Source: JANSWP01 sp041941305 | GTDB lineage: Bacteria; Bacteroidota; Bacteroidia; Chitinophagales; Saprospiraceae | Direction of reading: 5' to 3' | Length of the DNA stretch: 64,000 bases | Assembly: GCA_041941305.1 (NCBI GenBank) | Contig: JBGTQJ010000027.1 | Location: 1-64,000 of the forward strand | In this document: in pieces, positions 1-8,986 of the stretch | How positions within the stretch are numbered: position 1 is the first letter of the stretch | Layout: each line of letters opens with the position of its first letter | Notes under the pieces: generated by a model | The model's input: only the letters and a program-made list of their open reading frames with translations | The model's database searches: none | Told to the model about the DNA's origin: nothing | Made by a program: the position numbers and the translations under genes

Positions 1-73
1 TTTTGATTATTTTCCACTGGAAAATCATCAAAAAACGTCCCTCTAAAGAACAATATTGAAACGCTAACTAGCT

Positions 74-1105
74 ATGAAAATCAATAACTACCTGACAGCA
101 ACATTTCTTTTTTATGTAGTGCTTTTACTTATTGCTTGTGAAAATAACGGGCAGTCGGAAACTCCTCAAACGGATATCCCTTCAGTGGGGATTCCTGCTA
201 TTGATAAATTGAGTCAAAAAATTGCTAAAACGCCCAACGATGCTGCACTTTATGCGGCTCGTGCTGCCATGTGGTGGGAAAATGAGGGAAAAGACGAAGC
301 CATTGCCGATTTGGAAAAAGCGATTACACTGGACACTATGAATGCAGAATATTACCATGTCCTGTCAGATTTTTATTTGAATTATTCCAAATCACGACTG
401 GCATTGCAAACGATGGAACGGGCAGCATCTATGCATCCTAACCGAATACCCACCTGGCTCAATCTCGCAGAATTACAGTTGATACTAAAGCTACATGAGA
501 ATGCATTGTTTTCACTGGAACATATCAGAACCATCGATCCACAGAATGCCGAAATGTTCTTCATGTTTGGAACGGTTTTTAACGACATGGGAAAAAAGGA
601 TCAAGCACTCAATGCCTATCAAACTGCTATAGAACAGGACCCGGATTTGATTGATGCCTGGATAAATCTGGGTAAACTATTTGCAGAAAAAGAAAATCCC
701 ATTGCGCTTCAATATTTTGACAATGCATTACAAGTGGATTCCAACAACATTGACGCCATCAAATCCAAAGGTTATTACCTGGCAAATAGTCTGGATGATT
801 TGGATGGGGCAATCGAATTGTACCGAAAAGTAAATATTCTGATGCCTCAGTATGAAGATGGTTATTACGATTTGGGTTTGTTGTATCTCGATGCAGATTC
901 GCTCGACCGTGCCTATCAGAGTTTTGATTTGGCAATCAAAAATGCACCAACTTTTGTGCTTGCCTACTATTACCGGGGAATAGCAGCAGAGAAAAAAGGA
1001 GATGTAGATTTGGCCAAAAATGATTACCAGCAGGCCTTGAATTTGGCGCCTGACTTTGAAGAGGCTCAGCAGGCCTTGGAGAGCCTCGAAAAGGCAGTGA
1101 ATTAA
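74..1105 (+). CDS. TPR-repeat lipoprotein
   Basis: The protein starts with a lipoprotein signal peptide ending in LLIAC, so Cys22 should be lipidated and the protein anchored in the envelope. From about residue 45 to the end it consists of tetratricopeptide repeats, visible as regularly spaced A-L/Y-G-A-P signatures such as NPDLIDAWINLGKLF-type helices and a final repeat LAPDFEEAQQALESL. TPR arrays bind other proteins and there is no enzymatic domain, so a scaffold or assembly role is likely but the partner is unknown. The stop codon is part of a long hairpin that follows directly. Family assignment is sure, function is not. Confidence 0.85.
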   Translation: MKINNYLTATFLFYVVLLLIACENNGQSETPQTDIPSVGIPAIDKLSQKIAKTPNDAALYAARAAMWWENEGKDEAIADLEKAITLDTMNAEYYHVLSDFYLNYSKSRLALQTMERAASMHPNRIPTWLNLAELQLILKLHENALFSLEHIRTIDPQNAEMFFMFGTVFNDMGKKDQALNAYQTAIEQDPDLIDAWINLGKLFAEKENPIALQYFDNALQVDSNNIDAIKSKGYYLANSLDDLDGAIELYRKVNILMPQYEDGYYDLGLLYLDADSLDRAYQSFDLAIKNAPTFVLAYYYRGIAAEKKGDVDLAKNDYQQALNLAPDFEEAQQALESLEKAVN

Positions 1106-1174
1106 TGAAGATGTCAAATGTTGTTTTAAAGGCTGTCTTGCAAGCCCTTGAAACAACATTTGACATCTTCATTA
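1103..1174. repeat. Long hairpin starting at the stop codon
   Basis: Positions 1103-1126 are perfectly complementary to 1151-1174 (24 bp), and the stem can extend inward with G-U pairs towards a GC-rich top around 1131-1146. The left arm begins with the TAA stop of the TPR lipoprotein. There is no strong T-run after it, so it is not a textbook rho-independent terminator, but it could end or protect the transcript. Confidence 0.8.
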
Positions 1175-1255
1175 AATAGTTTTGTTTAAACAATCAGATA
1201 TGCTAAATTTTCTGCAATTTGGCATATTCGTTTTTTTGAACAAAACCAATTCACG

Positions 1256-2938
1256 ATGAAAAACCTGCTTATTCCAACTGCTATTCTATTCTTTTTTTCT
1301 TGCCAACCTACCCCACCCCAATCTTACGATCTGCTCATTCGAAATGCTCAAATCTATGACGGTCTTGGCAATCCACCAATAACAGGCGATCTCGCAGTCA
1401 ATGCAGATACTATTGCTGCCATAGGTGACCTGAAAAATGCAAAAGGGGAAAAATTAGAGCTCGACGCAGCAGGCATGGCGCTTAGTCCAGGCTTTATCAA
1501 TATGCTTAGTTGGGCCACAGTTTCCTTGATTGAAGATGGCAGAGCACAAAGTGACCTAAGACAAGGCGTCACACTTGAGGTCATGGGCGAAGGTTGGAGC
1601 ATGGGACCAATGAGTGATGTCATGAAACAACAAAACCTGGAAAGGCAAGGAGACATCAAATATGATATTGAATGGACGACTCTGGGAGAATATTTGACTT
1701 ATTTAGAGAAAAAGGGAGTCGCGCCCAATGTCGCATCCTTTGTAGGAGCTACCACTTTGCGCATCCATCAAATCGGTTATGAAGATCGCCCACCAACTGA
1801 ATCAGAACTGGATTCTATGAAAATCCTGGCAAGGCAAGCAATGGAAGAAGGAGCTTTGGGTATCGGTTCATCTTTGATTTATGCACCGGCTTTTTATGCG
1901 GAAACAGATGAATTGGTTGAATTGTGCAAAGTAGCAGCAGAATACGACGGTTTATATGTGTCCCATTTGCGAAGCGAAGGCAATCAGTTGATGGAAGCCT
2001 TGGAGGAATTGATAACCATTTCAAAAGAATCCGGCATTCGGGCGGAGGTTTATCATCTAAAACAGAGTGGCAAAAAGAATTGGCATAAACTGGATTCCGT
2101 CATACAAAGAATTGACAAAGCCAGGAAGGAAGGATTAGACATCACAACCCAAATGTATACCTATGTCGCTGGTGCAACCGGATTGGATGCTTCCATGCCA
2201 CCCTGGGTTCAGGAAGGAGGATATGACGAATGGGCAAGAAGGCTAAAAGATCCCGCTATTCGAAAAAAAGTAGCTGAAGAAATGAAAACCGATGCAAATG
2301 ACTGGGAGAACCTCTACGCTTCCGCTGGCAGCGCTGATAAATTATTATTGGTAGGTTTTAAAAATGATAGCCTGAAGAAATACACTGGAAAGTCTTTAGC
2401 TGAGATGGCAGAGATTAGGGGAACTTCTCCAGAAGAAACCGCAATGGATTTGGTGATTCAAGACGGTAGTCGTGTTGGAACCATTTACTTTTTAATGTCT
2501 GAGGACAACGTAAAGCGACAAATCACTCTGCCCTATATGAGTTTTGGTTCGGATGCTGGTGCACCAAGTACGGAGGGGGTCTTCCTAAAATCCAATACCC
2601 ATCCAAGAGCTTATGGCAATTTTTCAAGATTGTTGGGTAAATACGTTCGGGAAGAAAATGTCATCCCACTGGAAGATGCAATTTACAAGCTTACTGCTCT
2701 TTCCGCTGAAAAATTGAGGATTAAAAAAAGAGGAGCTTTAAAATCGGGTTATTTTGCGGACCTGGTGCTTTTTGACCCAAATACGATTATAGACCATGCC
2801 ACTTTTGAAGAGCCACATCAATATTCAACTGGTGTTCAACACGTCTTTGTCAATGGGATTCATGTTTTGAGAGACGGCGAACCGACCGGAGCTGGAGCTG
2901 GAAGATTTGTACGTGGACCTGGTTGGAAAGGAGAGTGA
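1256..2938 (+). CDS. D-aminoacylase-like amidohydrolase, lipoprotein
   Basis: The length of 560 aa, the N-terminal beta-sandwich start (YDLLIRNAQIYDG), the central TIM-barrel segments and the C-terminal ADLVLFDP motif place this in the N-acyl-D-amino-acid deacylase branch of the amidohydrolases, which release D-amino acids from N-acylated forms. A signal peptide ending in FFSC (Cys16) makes it an exported lipoprotein. Barrel histidines in YVSHLRSEG and EVYHLKQSG and the Asp of GSDAGAPS are kept. Oddly, the usual HxH metal motif after PGF is replaced by NMLSW (residues 82-86), and the usual NCG cysteine position reads GEG (111-113). It may therefore use different metal ligands or another substrate. 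The family is clear, the exact reaction is not. Confidence 0.82.
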   Translation: MKNLLIPTAILFFFSCQPTPPQSYDLLIRNAQIYDGLGNPPITGDLAVNADTIAAIGDLKNAKGEKLELDAAGMALSPGFINMLSWATVSLIEDGRAQSDLRQGVTLEVMGEGWSMGPMSDVMKQQNLERQGDIKYDIEWTTLGEYLTYLEKKGVAPNVASFVGATTLRIHQIGYEDRPPTESELDSMKILARQAMEEGALGIGSSLIYAPAFYAETDELVELCKVAAEYDGLYVSHLRSEGNQLMEALEELITISKESGIRAEVYHLKQSGKKNWHKLDSVIQRIDKARKEGLDITTQMYTYVAGATGLDASMPPWVQEGGYDEWARRLKDPAIRKKVAEEMKTDANDWENLYASAGSADKLLLVGFKNDSLKKYTGKSLAEMAEIRGTSPEETAMDLVIQDGSRVGTIYFLMSEDNVKRQITLPYMSFGSDAGAPSTEGVFLKSNTHPRAYGNFSRLLGKYVREENVIPLEDAIYKLTALSAEKLRIKKRGALKSGYFADLVLFDPNTIIDHATFEEPHQYSTGVQHVFVNGIHVLRDGEPTGAGAGRFVRGPGWKGE

Positions 2939-2944
2939 TTTGTC

Positions 2945-2998
2945 GGGGTTCGGGGTTCGGGGTGCGGGGTGCGGGGTGTCGGGGTGTCGGGGTGCGGG
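2945..2998 (+). repeat. G-quadruplex-like tract of GGGG runs
   Basis: Seven GGGG runs and a final GGG are separated by 3-4-base loops (TTC, TGC or TGTC) a few bases after the stop of the amidohydrolase gene. This matches the pattern of a G-quadruplex on the coding strand. The remaining 55 bases to the next gene are AT-rich with no clear signal. Confidence 0.85.
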
Positions 2999-3055
2999 AT
3001 TGTTGTTCTCAATTTGAATAAAATTATTTTAAATCTATTTTAAAAAATATAATTT

Positions 3056-4762
3056 ATGCCAAGTAAAATTTACGATGCCATTATTGTAGGATCAGGAGCC
3101 GGAGGCGGTATGGCAACCAAAATTCTGTCTGAGGCGGGAATGAAGGTCGCGGTCGTCGAAGCAGGCCCTTATTTTGATCCAAAAGACCCGGTTACCATGA
3201 CTCAGATGAAATGGCCATGGGAATCTCCCAGAAGAGGAGCCAGCACCAACCGTGCTTTTGGTGACTTTGATATGTCCTGGGGAGATTGGAAAGTAGATGG
3301 CGAGCCATATACACAAGGCGATGATACGGATTTTATGTGGTGGCGGTCAAGAATGTTAGGCGGACGTACCAATCACTGGGGAAGAATTTCTCTGCGATTT
3401 GGGCCAAATGATTTTAAGCGAAGAGATATAGACGGCTTAGGAGAAAACTGGCCAATTAGTTATGATGAGATTAAACCATATTATGACCGCCTGGATAAAA
3501 TGGTCGGTGTTTTTGGCTCAAAAGAGCGTCGTTACAATGACCCGGATGGATTCTTTTTGCCTCCGCCAAAACCCCGGCTGCACGAGTTATACTACATCAA
3601 AGGTGCAAGAAAAGCAGGCGTCGATGTCATTCCTTCCCGATTGTCCATTCTGACTAAAAAATTGAATAATGATCGTGGGGTTTGTTTTTATTGTCGACAA
3701 TGTAACCGGGCTTGTAATGCTTATGCGGACTTTTCATCCAGTTCTTGCTTTGTCATTCCCGCTGTAAATGGTGGGCAGGTGGATCTATACGTCAACAGCA
3801 TGGTACGTACCGTTACGACTGATGATGAAGGTAAGGCAACGGGTGTTTCTTATATCAATAAGGAAGATAGGAAAGAATACAAATTAAAGGGTCGTTCAGT
3901 CGTTTTGGGAGCATCTGCTTGTAGTACAGCTCGAATATTATTGAATTCCAAGAGCAGACAACATCCAAATGGACTTGGTAATAGCAGTGATGTGGTTGGG
4001 CGCTATTTGCATGATTCTACTGGGGCAGGGAGATCTGGGTTTGTTCCTGCACTTATGGATCGAAAGACAGATTACAATGAAGATGGCGTAGGAGGAATGC
4101 ATGTCTATTCTCCCTGGTGGCTGGACAATAAAAAACTGGATTTCCCAAGAGGCTATCACATTGAAGTGTGGGGAGGATTGGGGATGCCTGCATATGGTTT
4201 TGGATTTAACGTCACTGAATTAAACAAGTATGTCAATGAGCAAGTTGGTGGATATGGTGATAAGCTGAGAAAGGACGTTAAAAGATTTTACGGTGCAATT
4301 GTCGGTATGGATGGAAGAGGAGAAGCCATTGCCAGAAGAGAAAACCGATGTGAGATTGACCCTAAAGTCGTTGACCAATTTGGTATTCCCGTATTGAAAT
4401 TTCACTATCAATGGTCAGATTATGAAAGGCTTCAAGCAAAGCATATGCACAACACCTTTGAAGAAATCATTCATAGTATGGGAGGTACTCCTATAGGGAA
4501 TAAACCCACCAAAGAACAAGACTGGGGGCTATTAAAACCTGGACAAATAATCCACGAAGTTGGAACTACCCGTATGGGCAATGACTCAAAAAATTCGGTT
4601 ACCAACAAATATTGCCAATTGCATGATTCCAAAAACGTATTTGTAGTCGATGCTGGACCCTTTGTTAGCCAGGCTGATAAAAATTGTACCTGGACGATTA
4701 TGGCACTTGCGATGCGTACTTCTGATTATATCGTTGAACAATATAAAAGGAGGAATATTTAA
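3056..4762 (+). CDS. GMC family FAD oxidoreductase with Fe-S-type Cys motif
   Basis: The 568-aa protein opens with the FAD-binding Rossmann motif GSGAGGG at residues 12-18 and carries the GMC signature region GGRTNHWG. The C-terminal catalytic pair is visible as His500 in HEVGTTRMG and Asn543 in KNCTWTIMALA. GMC enzymes oxidise alcohols or sugars. A cluster C210-x2-C213-x2-C216-x3-C220 is not part of a basic GMC fold and looks like an iron-sulfur site, as in the flavoprotein subunits of sugar dehydrogenases that pass electrons onward. No signal peptide is seen; export would have to rely on the Tat-type partner encoded next. The substrate is unknown; a sugar or polyol is likely. Confidence 0.88.
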   Translation: MPSKIYDAIIVGSGAGGGMATKILSEAGMKVAVVEAGPYFDPKDPVTMTQMKWPWESPRRGASTNRAFGDFDMSWGDWKVDGEPYTQGDDTDFMWWRSRMLGGRTNHWGRISLRFGPNDFKRRDIDGLGENWPISYDEIKPYYDRLDKMVGVFGSKERRYNDPDGFFLPPPKPRLHELYYIKGARKAGVDVIPSRLSILTKKLNNDRGVCFYCRQCNRACNAYADFSSSSCFVIPAVNGGQVDLYVNSMVRTVTTDDEGKATGVSYINKEDRKEYKLKGRSVVLGASACSTARILLNSKSRQHPNGLGNSSDVVGRYLHDSTGAGRSGFVPALMDRKTDYNEDGVGGMHVYSPWWLDNKKLDFPRGYHIEVWGGLGMPAYGFGFNVTELNKYVNEQVGGYGDKLRKDVKRFYGAIVGMDGRGEAIARRENRCEIDPKVVDQFGIPVLKFHYQWSDYERLQAKHMHNTFEEIIHSMGGTPIGNKPTKEQDWGLLKPGQIIHEVGTTRMGNDSKNSVTNKYCQLHDSKNVFVVDAGPFVSQADKNCTWTIMALAMRTSDYIVEQYKRRNI

Positions 4763-4850
4763 AAAATTCGATTTGCGAACTGCCCATTGAGCCTTCACTT
4801 TTCTTATTTGAATGTTCAATGAGTAACCCGCGAACCAAAATTCGAATAAA

Positions 4851-5567
4851 ATGAAAAGAAGAGATACTATAAAAACATTATTAGTAGGAACGATTGGAGG
4901 AGCAACGTTAACTGCGGTTGGAAGTTGCAGTACTGAAACAAGTTCCGAAGCAACAATAAAAACCAACCCGGAAGGACTTTATGGGCGAACTCCTGAGGAG
5001 ATAAAACACGACGAAAAAGTAAACGCAGAAATATTTTTAGATGAACATGAATTGGCGACCATAGCCATTCTGTGTGACATCATATTGCCTGCAACCGAAA
5101 CAGCTGGTTCAGCAAACGATGCAGAGGTTCCAGCTTTTATTGATTTTATTGTGAAAGACCTTCCCAGTCTTCAACTGCCTATGAGAGGTGGTCTAATGTG
5201 GTTGGATTCAGAATCAAATCGCCGATTCGAAAAAACCTTTGTTAATTGTTCACCTGAAGAGGAAATCCAAATCATTGAAGATATCGCTTATCCCGATCCG
5301 GACAATGAAAAACCGGATATGGCACATGGCATTGAGTTTTTTAACCTCATTCGTAATTTGACACTCACTGGTTATTATACCACCAAGATGGGCTTCGAAG
5401 ACTTAGGAGTGACGAGCAACTTTGCCAATACATGGGACGGAGTCCCTGAAGAAGTGCTCGCCAATCATGAAGTAGATTACGACCCGGAATGGTTGGAAAA
5501 ATGCGTAGACCAAAGCAAACGTTTGGAAATTGCTGAATGGGATGAAGAGGGGAATTTGTTGACTTGA
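4851..5567 (+). CDS. Gluconate 2-dehydrogenase subunit 3 family protein
   Basis: This 238-aa protein has a twin-arginine-like start (KRRDTIKTLL) and a lipobox ending in AVGSC (Cys26). The rest, with the segment on IAILCDIILPATETAGS and the motif IRNLTLTGYYTTKMG, is characteristic of the gluconate 2-dehydrogenase subunit 3 family. In known sugar dehydrogenases this small subunit carries the Tat signal and takes the cofactor-loaded GMC subunit across the membrane. The gene lies 88 bases after the GMC gene in the same direction, so the two should form one membrane-attached dehydrogenase. The usual cytochrome c subunit is not encoded nearby. Confidence 0.85.
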   Translation: MKRRDTIKTLLVGTIGGATLTAVGSCSTETSSEATIKTNPEGLYGRTPEEIKHDEKVNAEIFLDEHELATIAILCDIILPATETAGSANDAEVPAFIDFIVKDLPSLQLPMRGGLMWLDSESNRRFEKTFVNCSPEEEIQIIEDIAYPDPDNEKPDMAHGIEFFNLIRNLTLTGYYTTKMGFEDLGVTSNFANTWDGVPEEVLANHEVDYDPEWLEKCVDQSKRLEIAEWDEEGNLLT

Positions 5568-5571
5568 AAAT

Positions 5572-6081
5572 TTACTCTAACCCAATTGAATCTATTTCAA
5601 GCCTAAACGATTCAGCTTTTTTGTTGCCAATCAAAAAAGCAATTTCTTCCATTCTTTCGCATGGGTAATTTGGCATATTCAAACGTCTACCACGAAACTG
5701 GGGAGACATGTCCTTCAAGGGTATTTCAATAGTTTGCCATTCTCCTGAGGTTTGAAAGTAAGATATATAGGAGTGACGATCATATTTTGAGTTTTTCACT
5801 CTGAACTGATAGCGCTTCCCATCACCTTTGAGTCGTATCTTTATTTTGTTGAATTCTTCAACTATTCGGGTTGGGAATCTATGCCTCACTGAAGCAAATC
5901 CACCATAGTTTTCCAAAGAAACGGTTCCGCTAAAGATAGCGTTGCCATCCTCTCCTATATACATGTCGGCATCAGAGCGTCCGCCCATAACTACGTCATT
6001 GACAATCATCCAATCAGAAAGTTCACTTTTTGAATTAAAATCAAAAATGGTTGGGTTGTTTATTCCAAAAAATAATACCAT
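5572..6081 (-). CDS. CIA30 family protein
   Basis: The 169-aa sequence matches the complex I intermediate-associated protein 30 (CIA30/NDUFAF1-like) fold: an opening W-x-V-NDVVMGGRSDA block, a middle YGGFASVR block, and a final galactose-binding-like beta-sandwich with LKGDGKRYQFRVK and IGNKKAESFRLEIDSI. In mitochondria the relative helps assemble complex I; bacterial members are not assigned a firm role. It has no clear signal peptide. It ends 4 bases from the convergent dehydrogenase subunit gene and lies 59 bases downstream of the TRAP permease on the same strand, so co-transcription with the transporter is possible. Confidence 0.8.
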   Translation of the reverse strand: MVLFFGINNPTIFDFNSKSELSDWMIVNDVVMGGRSDADMYIGEDGNAIFSGTVSLENYGGFASVRHRFPTRIVEEFNKIKIRLKGDGKRYQFRVKNSKYDRHSYISYFQTSGEWQTIEIPLKDMSPQFRGRRLNMPNYPCERMEEIAFLIGNKKAESFRLEIDSIGLE

Positions 6082-6140
6082 AGCAATAAATATTGTCCAT
6101 GTGAGTCAAACAGAAGAGGAGAAAAAAGGTTTAGAATTTA

Positions 6141-7424
6141 CTACTTCACTGTATTCCCCAAAACCTCCACCAACCAAATCGACAATTCGGGAATAAAAGC
6201 AACCAACAACAATACAAAAAACAAAGTGATGTAAAAGGGCCACAAATTTTTCAGCACATCTTTCACAGGTACATTGCCAGCTCCTGAAATGACGAACAAT
6301 AAAATACCGACCGGTGGCGTCAGCAATCCAATCATAATCGCCAACTGAAAAACTACTCCAAATTGAATAATATCAATGCCATAGTTATTCAATATTGGAA
6401 TTAATAAAGGCGTGAGAATGATCATGATGCTACCGCCTTCCATCACAGTACCCAATGCCAAAATGATGGCAATCAAGACCAGCATCAATAAATGTGGGTT
6501 ACCCTCAAATGCTGCGAAGGTTTCAGAAAAAAAGACTGGATCGACCTCCCTGGAGATCAAAAAACCAAAAGCTGAAGCACAGGCGATGATCATCATGATG
6601 ATCGCGGACTGGCGGGCTGCATTCGAAAACAAAACCGGCAAATCAGACCATTTGATGTCCCTGTGAAAAAATACCCCGACCAATAAGCCATAACCCACAG
6701 CCAAAACACCTGCTTCGGTTGGTGTCACGATTCCAGTAATGATGCCTCCAAGAATAATCACTGGCATCAGCAAAGACCAGGCTGCATCTTTAAAGCTTAA
6801 CCATAGCTCCGTTTTATTCCACGCTTCTCCTTTGGGGAAGTTTCGTTTTCGGGCAATCCAAAAACATATCGCAATCATACATAAGCCAATAATGAGTCCT
6901 GGGATGGCACCTGCTACAAACAATTTCCCCACTGAAGCATTGGACAAAGAAGCAAAAATGATAAAACCGACACTTGGAGGAATCACCGGACCAATGGTAG
7001 CAGCCGAAGCATTCACTGCAGCAGCAAATCCTTTGTCATAGCCTTTTTCTTCCATCGCCGGAATCATTGTAGAACCCACAGCTGCTGCACTTGCTATCGC
7101 AGCACCGGAAACCATTGCCATGATCACATTTGTCAAAATCACTACATAGGACAATCCGCCCCGAACGGAGCCCATCAAGGCCAGCGAAAAGCGAACCAGG
7201 CGTTTGGTAATCCCTCCTGCATTCATCAATTCGCCAGCAAGCAAGAAAAAGGGTACTGCCAATAAAACCATAGAATCTGCTCCTGCCGAAATTTGTTGGA
7301 GAATAATCAATGGCGATACATCCGTCATGAAAAGTACATATACCAAAGCACTGATGCCAATGGCATAAGCTATGCGCATCCCCAAAATCAGGAGCAGGAG
7401 CATTAGTCCGATTAATAGCATCAT
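6141..7424 (-). CDS. dctM: TRAP transporter large permease DctM
   Basis: The 427-aa protein is almost entirely hydrophobic with about twelve membrane segments and family motifs such as VPFFLLAGELMNAGG, the MVSGAAIASAAAVGSTMIP stretch and LLTPPVGILLFV near the end. It is the ion-coupled channel subunit of a tripartite ATP-independent periplasmic (TRAP) transporter, which imports organic acids or sugar acids. It overlaps the small subunit gene by 4 bases, so translation is coupled. No DctP binding-protein gene lies in the neighbourhood, so the substrate cannot be read from context. Confidence 0.93.
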   Translation of the reverse strand: MMLLIGLMLLLLILGMRIAYAIGISALVYVLFMTDVSPLIILQQISAGADSMVLLAVPFFLLAGELMNAGGITKRLVRFSLALMGSVRGGLSYVVILTNVIMAMVSGAAIASAAAVGSTMIPAMEEKGYDKGFAAAVNASAATIGPVIPPSVGFIIFASLSNASVGKLFVAGAIPGLIIGLCMIAICFWIARKRNFPKGEAWNKTELWLSFKDAAWSLLMPVIILGGIITGIVTPTEAGVLAVGYGLLVGVFFHRDIKWSDLPVLFSNAARQSAIIMMIIACASAFGFLISREVDPVFFSETFAAFEGNPHLLMLVLIAIILALGTVMEGGSIMIILTPLLIPILNNYGIDIIQFGVVFQLAIMIGLLTPPVGILLFVISGAGNVPVKDVLKNLWPFYITLFFVLLLVAFIPELSIWLVEVLGNTVK

Positions 7425-7894
7425 AGCTCAGGTGTATTTGAGGGCTTTTGAAGATGGTTTCGAAATTGTCGAATCGCATACACCAAAGCAATTAGAGAAG
7501 CTGTTGGAAGTGCGGCATAGAACAGCCAATTGAGCGGAAGGGAAAGTGCAGGACTATAGGTTCCTGACATTTTGAAAACCCATAAAAAGCCACCGATGGT
7601 TAGAAACAACAGAAAGGCTATAAATAAGATATCATCCAGGTATTGTGCTTTATTTTTCAAACCCAATGGCAGCTTCTCAACAAAATACTCCACTCTAATA
7701 TGAGCCTTGTCTCTGACAGCAATCGCTGCACCCAAAAACGTCAACCACACAAACAGATAACGTACAATTTCATCGCTCCAAAAGAGGGAGCTATTCAAAA
7801 CATACCTGAAAAAGATAGCCACTAGCATCAATGCGACAATGAAGCCAAACAAAATGGCAACAATGTGGTCAAGTTTGGACTTTGGTTTTTTCAT
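7421..7894 (-). CDS. dctQ: TRAP transporter small permease DctQ
   Basis: This 157-aa membrane protein has four hydrophobic segments and the typical DctQ centre, SLFWSDEIVRYLFVWLTFLG followed by a charged HIRVEYF turn. DctQ subunits complete the membrane part of TRAP transporters together with DctM, which starts inside the last codons of this gene. The gene is first in its operon: the segment upstream holds a palindromic repeat and then an unrelated hydrolase gene on the same strand. Confidence 0.9.
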   Translation of the reverse strand: MKKPKSKLDHIVAILFGFIVALMLVAIFFRYVLNSSLFWSDEIVRYLFVWLTFLGAAIAVRDKAHIRVEYFVEKLPLGLKNKAQYLDDILFIAFLLFLTIGGFLWVFKMSGTYSPALSLPLNWLFYAALPTASLIALVYAIRQFRNHLQKPSNTPEL

Positions 7895-7913
7895 AAATTG
7901 GTTTTCCTAGTAC

Positions 7914-8015
7914 CGTGGCTCTCCAGAGCCGTGAAATGGTGATTTGGGTTTTTTGGAATCTTTTCCCGGTTTTGGAAAACCGGGATACTTTTTACGGCTC
8001 TGGAGAGCCGTGCTA
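7914..8015. repeat. Palindromic repeat pair around an inner hairpin
   Basis: The word GGCTCTCCAGAGCCGT at 7917-7932 recurs in inverted form at 7994-8009, each copy being itself nearly palindromic. Between them CCCGGTTTTGGAAAACCGGG at 7965-7984 forms a 7-9-bp hairpin. The right copy, read on the minus strand, begins with the TAG stop codon of the alpha/beta hydrolase. This looks like a REP-type dispersed element acting as the transcript end. Confidence 0.75.
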
Positions 8016-8900
8016 CGTTTTTAGAAATTCCAGAACTTCTCTTGCCAATAATTCTGGTGCTTCCATCGGTATCAGGTGACCCACATTTTTCATTTCCAAA
8101 AATTGAGCATTTGGCATTGTTTTATGCCACTTTTCCCAGGCTTTTGGCAATATGGTATCCGTCATTTCACCACGAATACCAAAAGTGGTTTGTGTCACTT
8201 TTTTCAAGGCAGCCCAAACATACGGAACTGTTCCATAATAATGCGCTTCCCATTCCTTACTAAAACTCAAGGTTACTTCGCCTTTTCCATTTGGCTTGGT
8301 TCCAAAGTTGACATAATCCCACAAAACCTCATCAGACCATTTCGCAAAGACTCTTTTTTTTCGGAAAGATTTAAAAACAACCTCTTTGCTTTCCCAGGTA
8401 TCTCTTCTTTTCATTGTTGTCTTAATAAACGGATGAACATAAGGCTTTAGAAACCAGGGCATTTTAGAAAAAACCATTTGAGGAATCGCCATTAAAAAAA
8501 CGGGTTCAATAAACACCAATTTGCTAAATAAATCGGGTCTTTTTACTGCGGCAAGCATGGTAGCTACTGCTCCCATCGAATGCCCCATTCCTATCACATT
8601 TTTCGTGTTTTGACTGTCCAAAAAACGAATCAAATCATCACCCATATCTACCCAGGCGTGTTTCCCATTAGGTTCCGTTTGCCAAAAAGGACGCCCTTTC
8701 ATGCCCAAAACTTGATATTGTTTCAAAAAGGGTTTCAAAAATTGCTGGTAGCAGCCAGGAGGAAAGCCATTGGCATGGGCAAAGTGAAGGACTTCACCCT
8801 TTCCTCCAAAATCGTGAAATGGGATTTTAAATGTTTTATTTTGGTGATTTGTCTGCTTCAAAGAAAGGAAATTTAAAAGTAAGCGTTGTGATACTATCAA
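8013..8900 (-). CDS. Alpha/beta hydrolase
   Basis: The 295-aa protein has the alpha/beta hydrolase layout: an oxyanion-type HANGFPPG segment near residue 41, the nucleophile elbow GHSMG with Ser108, and a C-terminal NVGHLIPMEAPE segment holding the catalytic His. No signal peptide is evident. The first 20 residues before KTFKIPFHDFGG are not conserved-looking, so the true start could be slightly inside. The substrate is unknown; esters or lactones are usual for such stand-alone members. It is separated from the downstream TRAP genes by a palindromic repeat. Confidence 0.85.
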   Translation of the reverse strand: MIVSQRLLLNFLSLKQTNHQNKTFKIPFHDFGGKGEVLHFAHANGFPPGCYQQFLKPFLKQYQVLGMKGRPFWQTEPNGKHAWVDMGDDLIRFLDSQNTKNVIGMGHSMGAVATMLAAVKRPDLFSKLVFIEPVFLMAIPQMVFSKMPWFLKPYVHPFIKTTMKRRDTWESKEVVFKSFRKKRVFAKWSDEVLWDYVNFGTKPNGKGEVTLSFSKEWEAHYYGTVPYVWAALKKVTQTTFGIRGEMTDTILPKAWEKWHKTMPNAQFLEMKNVGHLIPMEAPELLAREVLEFLKT

Positions 8901-8986
8901 ATGATACTATGGCAAAAGTAATTTTCCTATCGACAATTTAACAATCTAAAAACCTCAACCGTCATTATTTCCCCTTTCTTTGCAGT

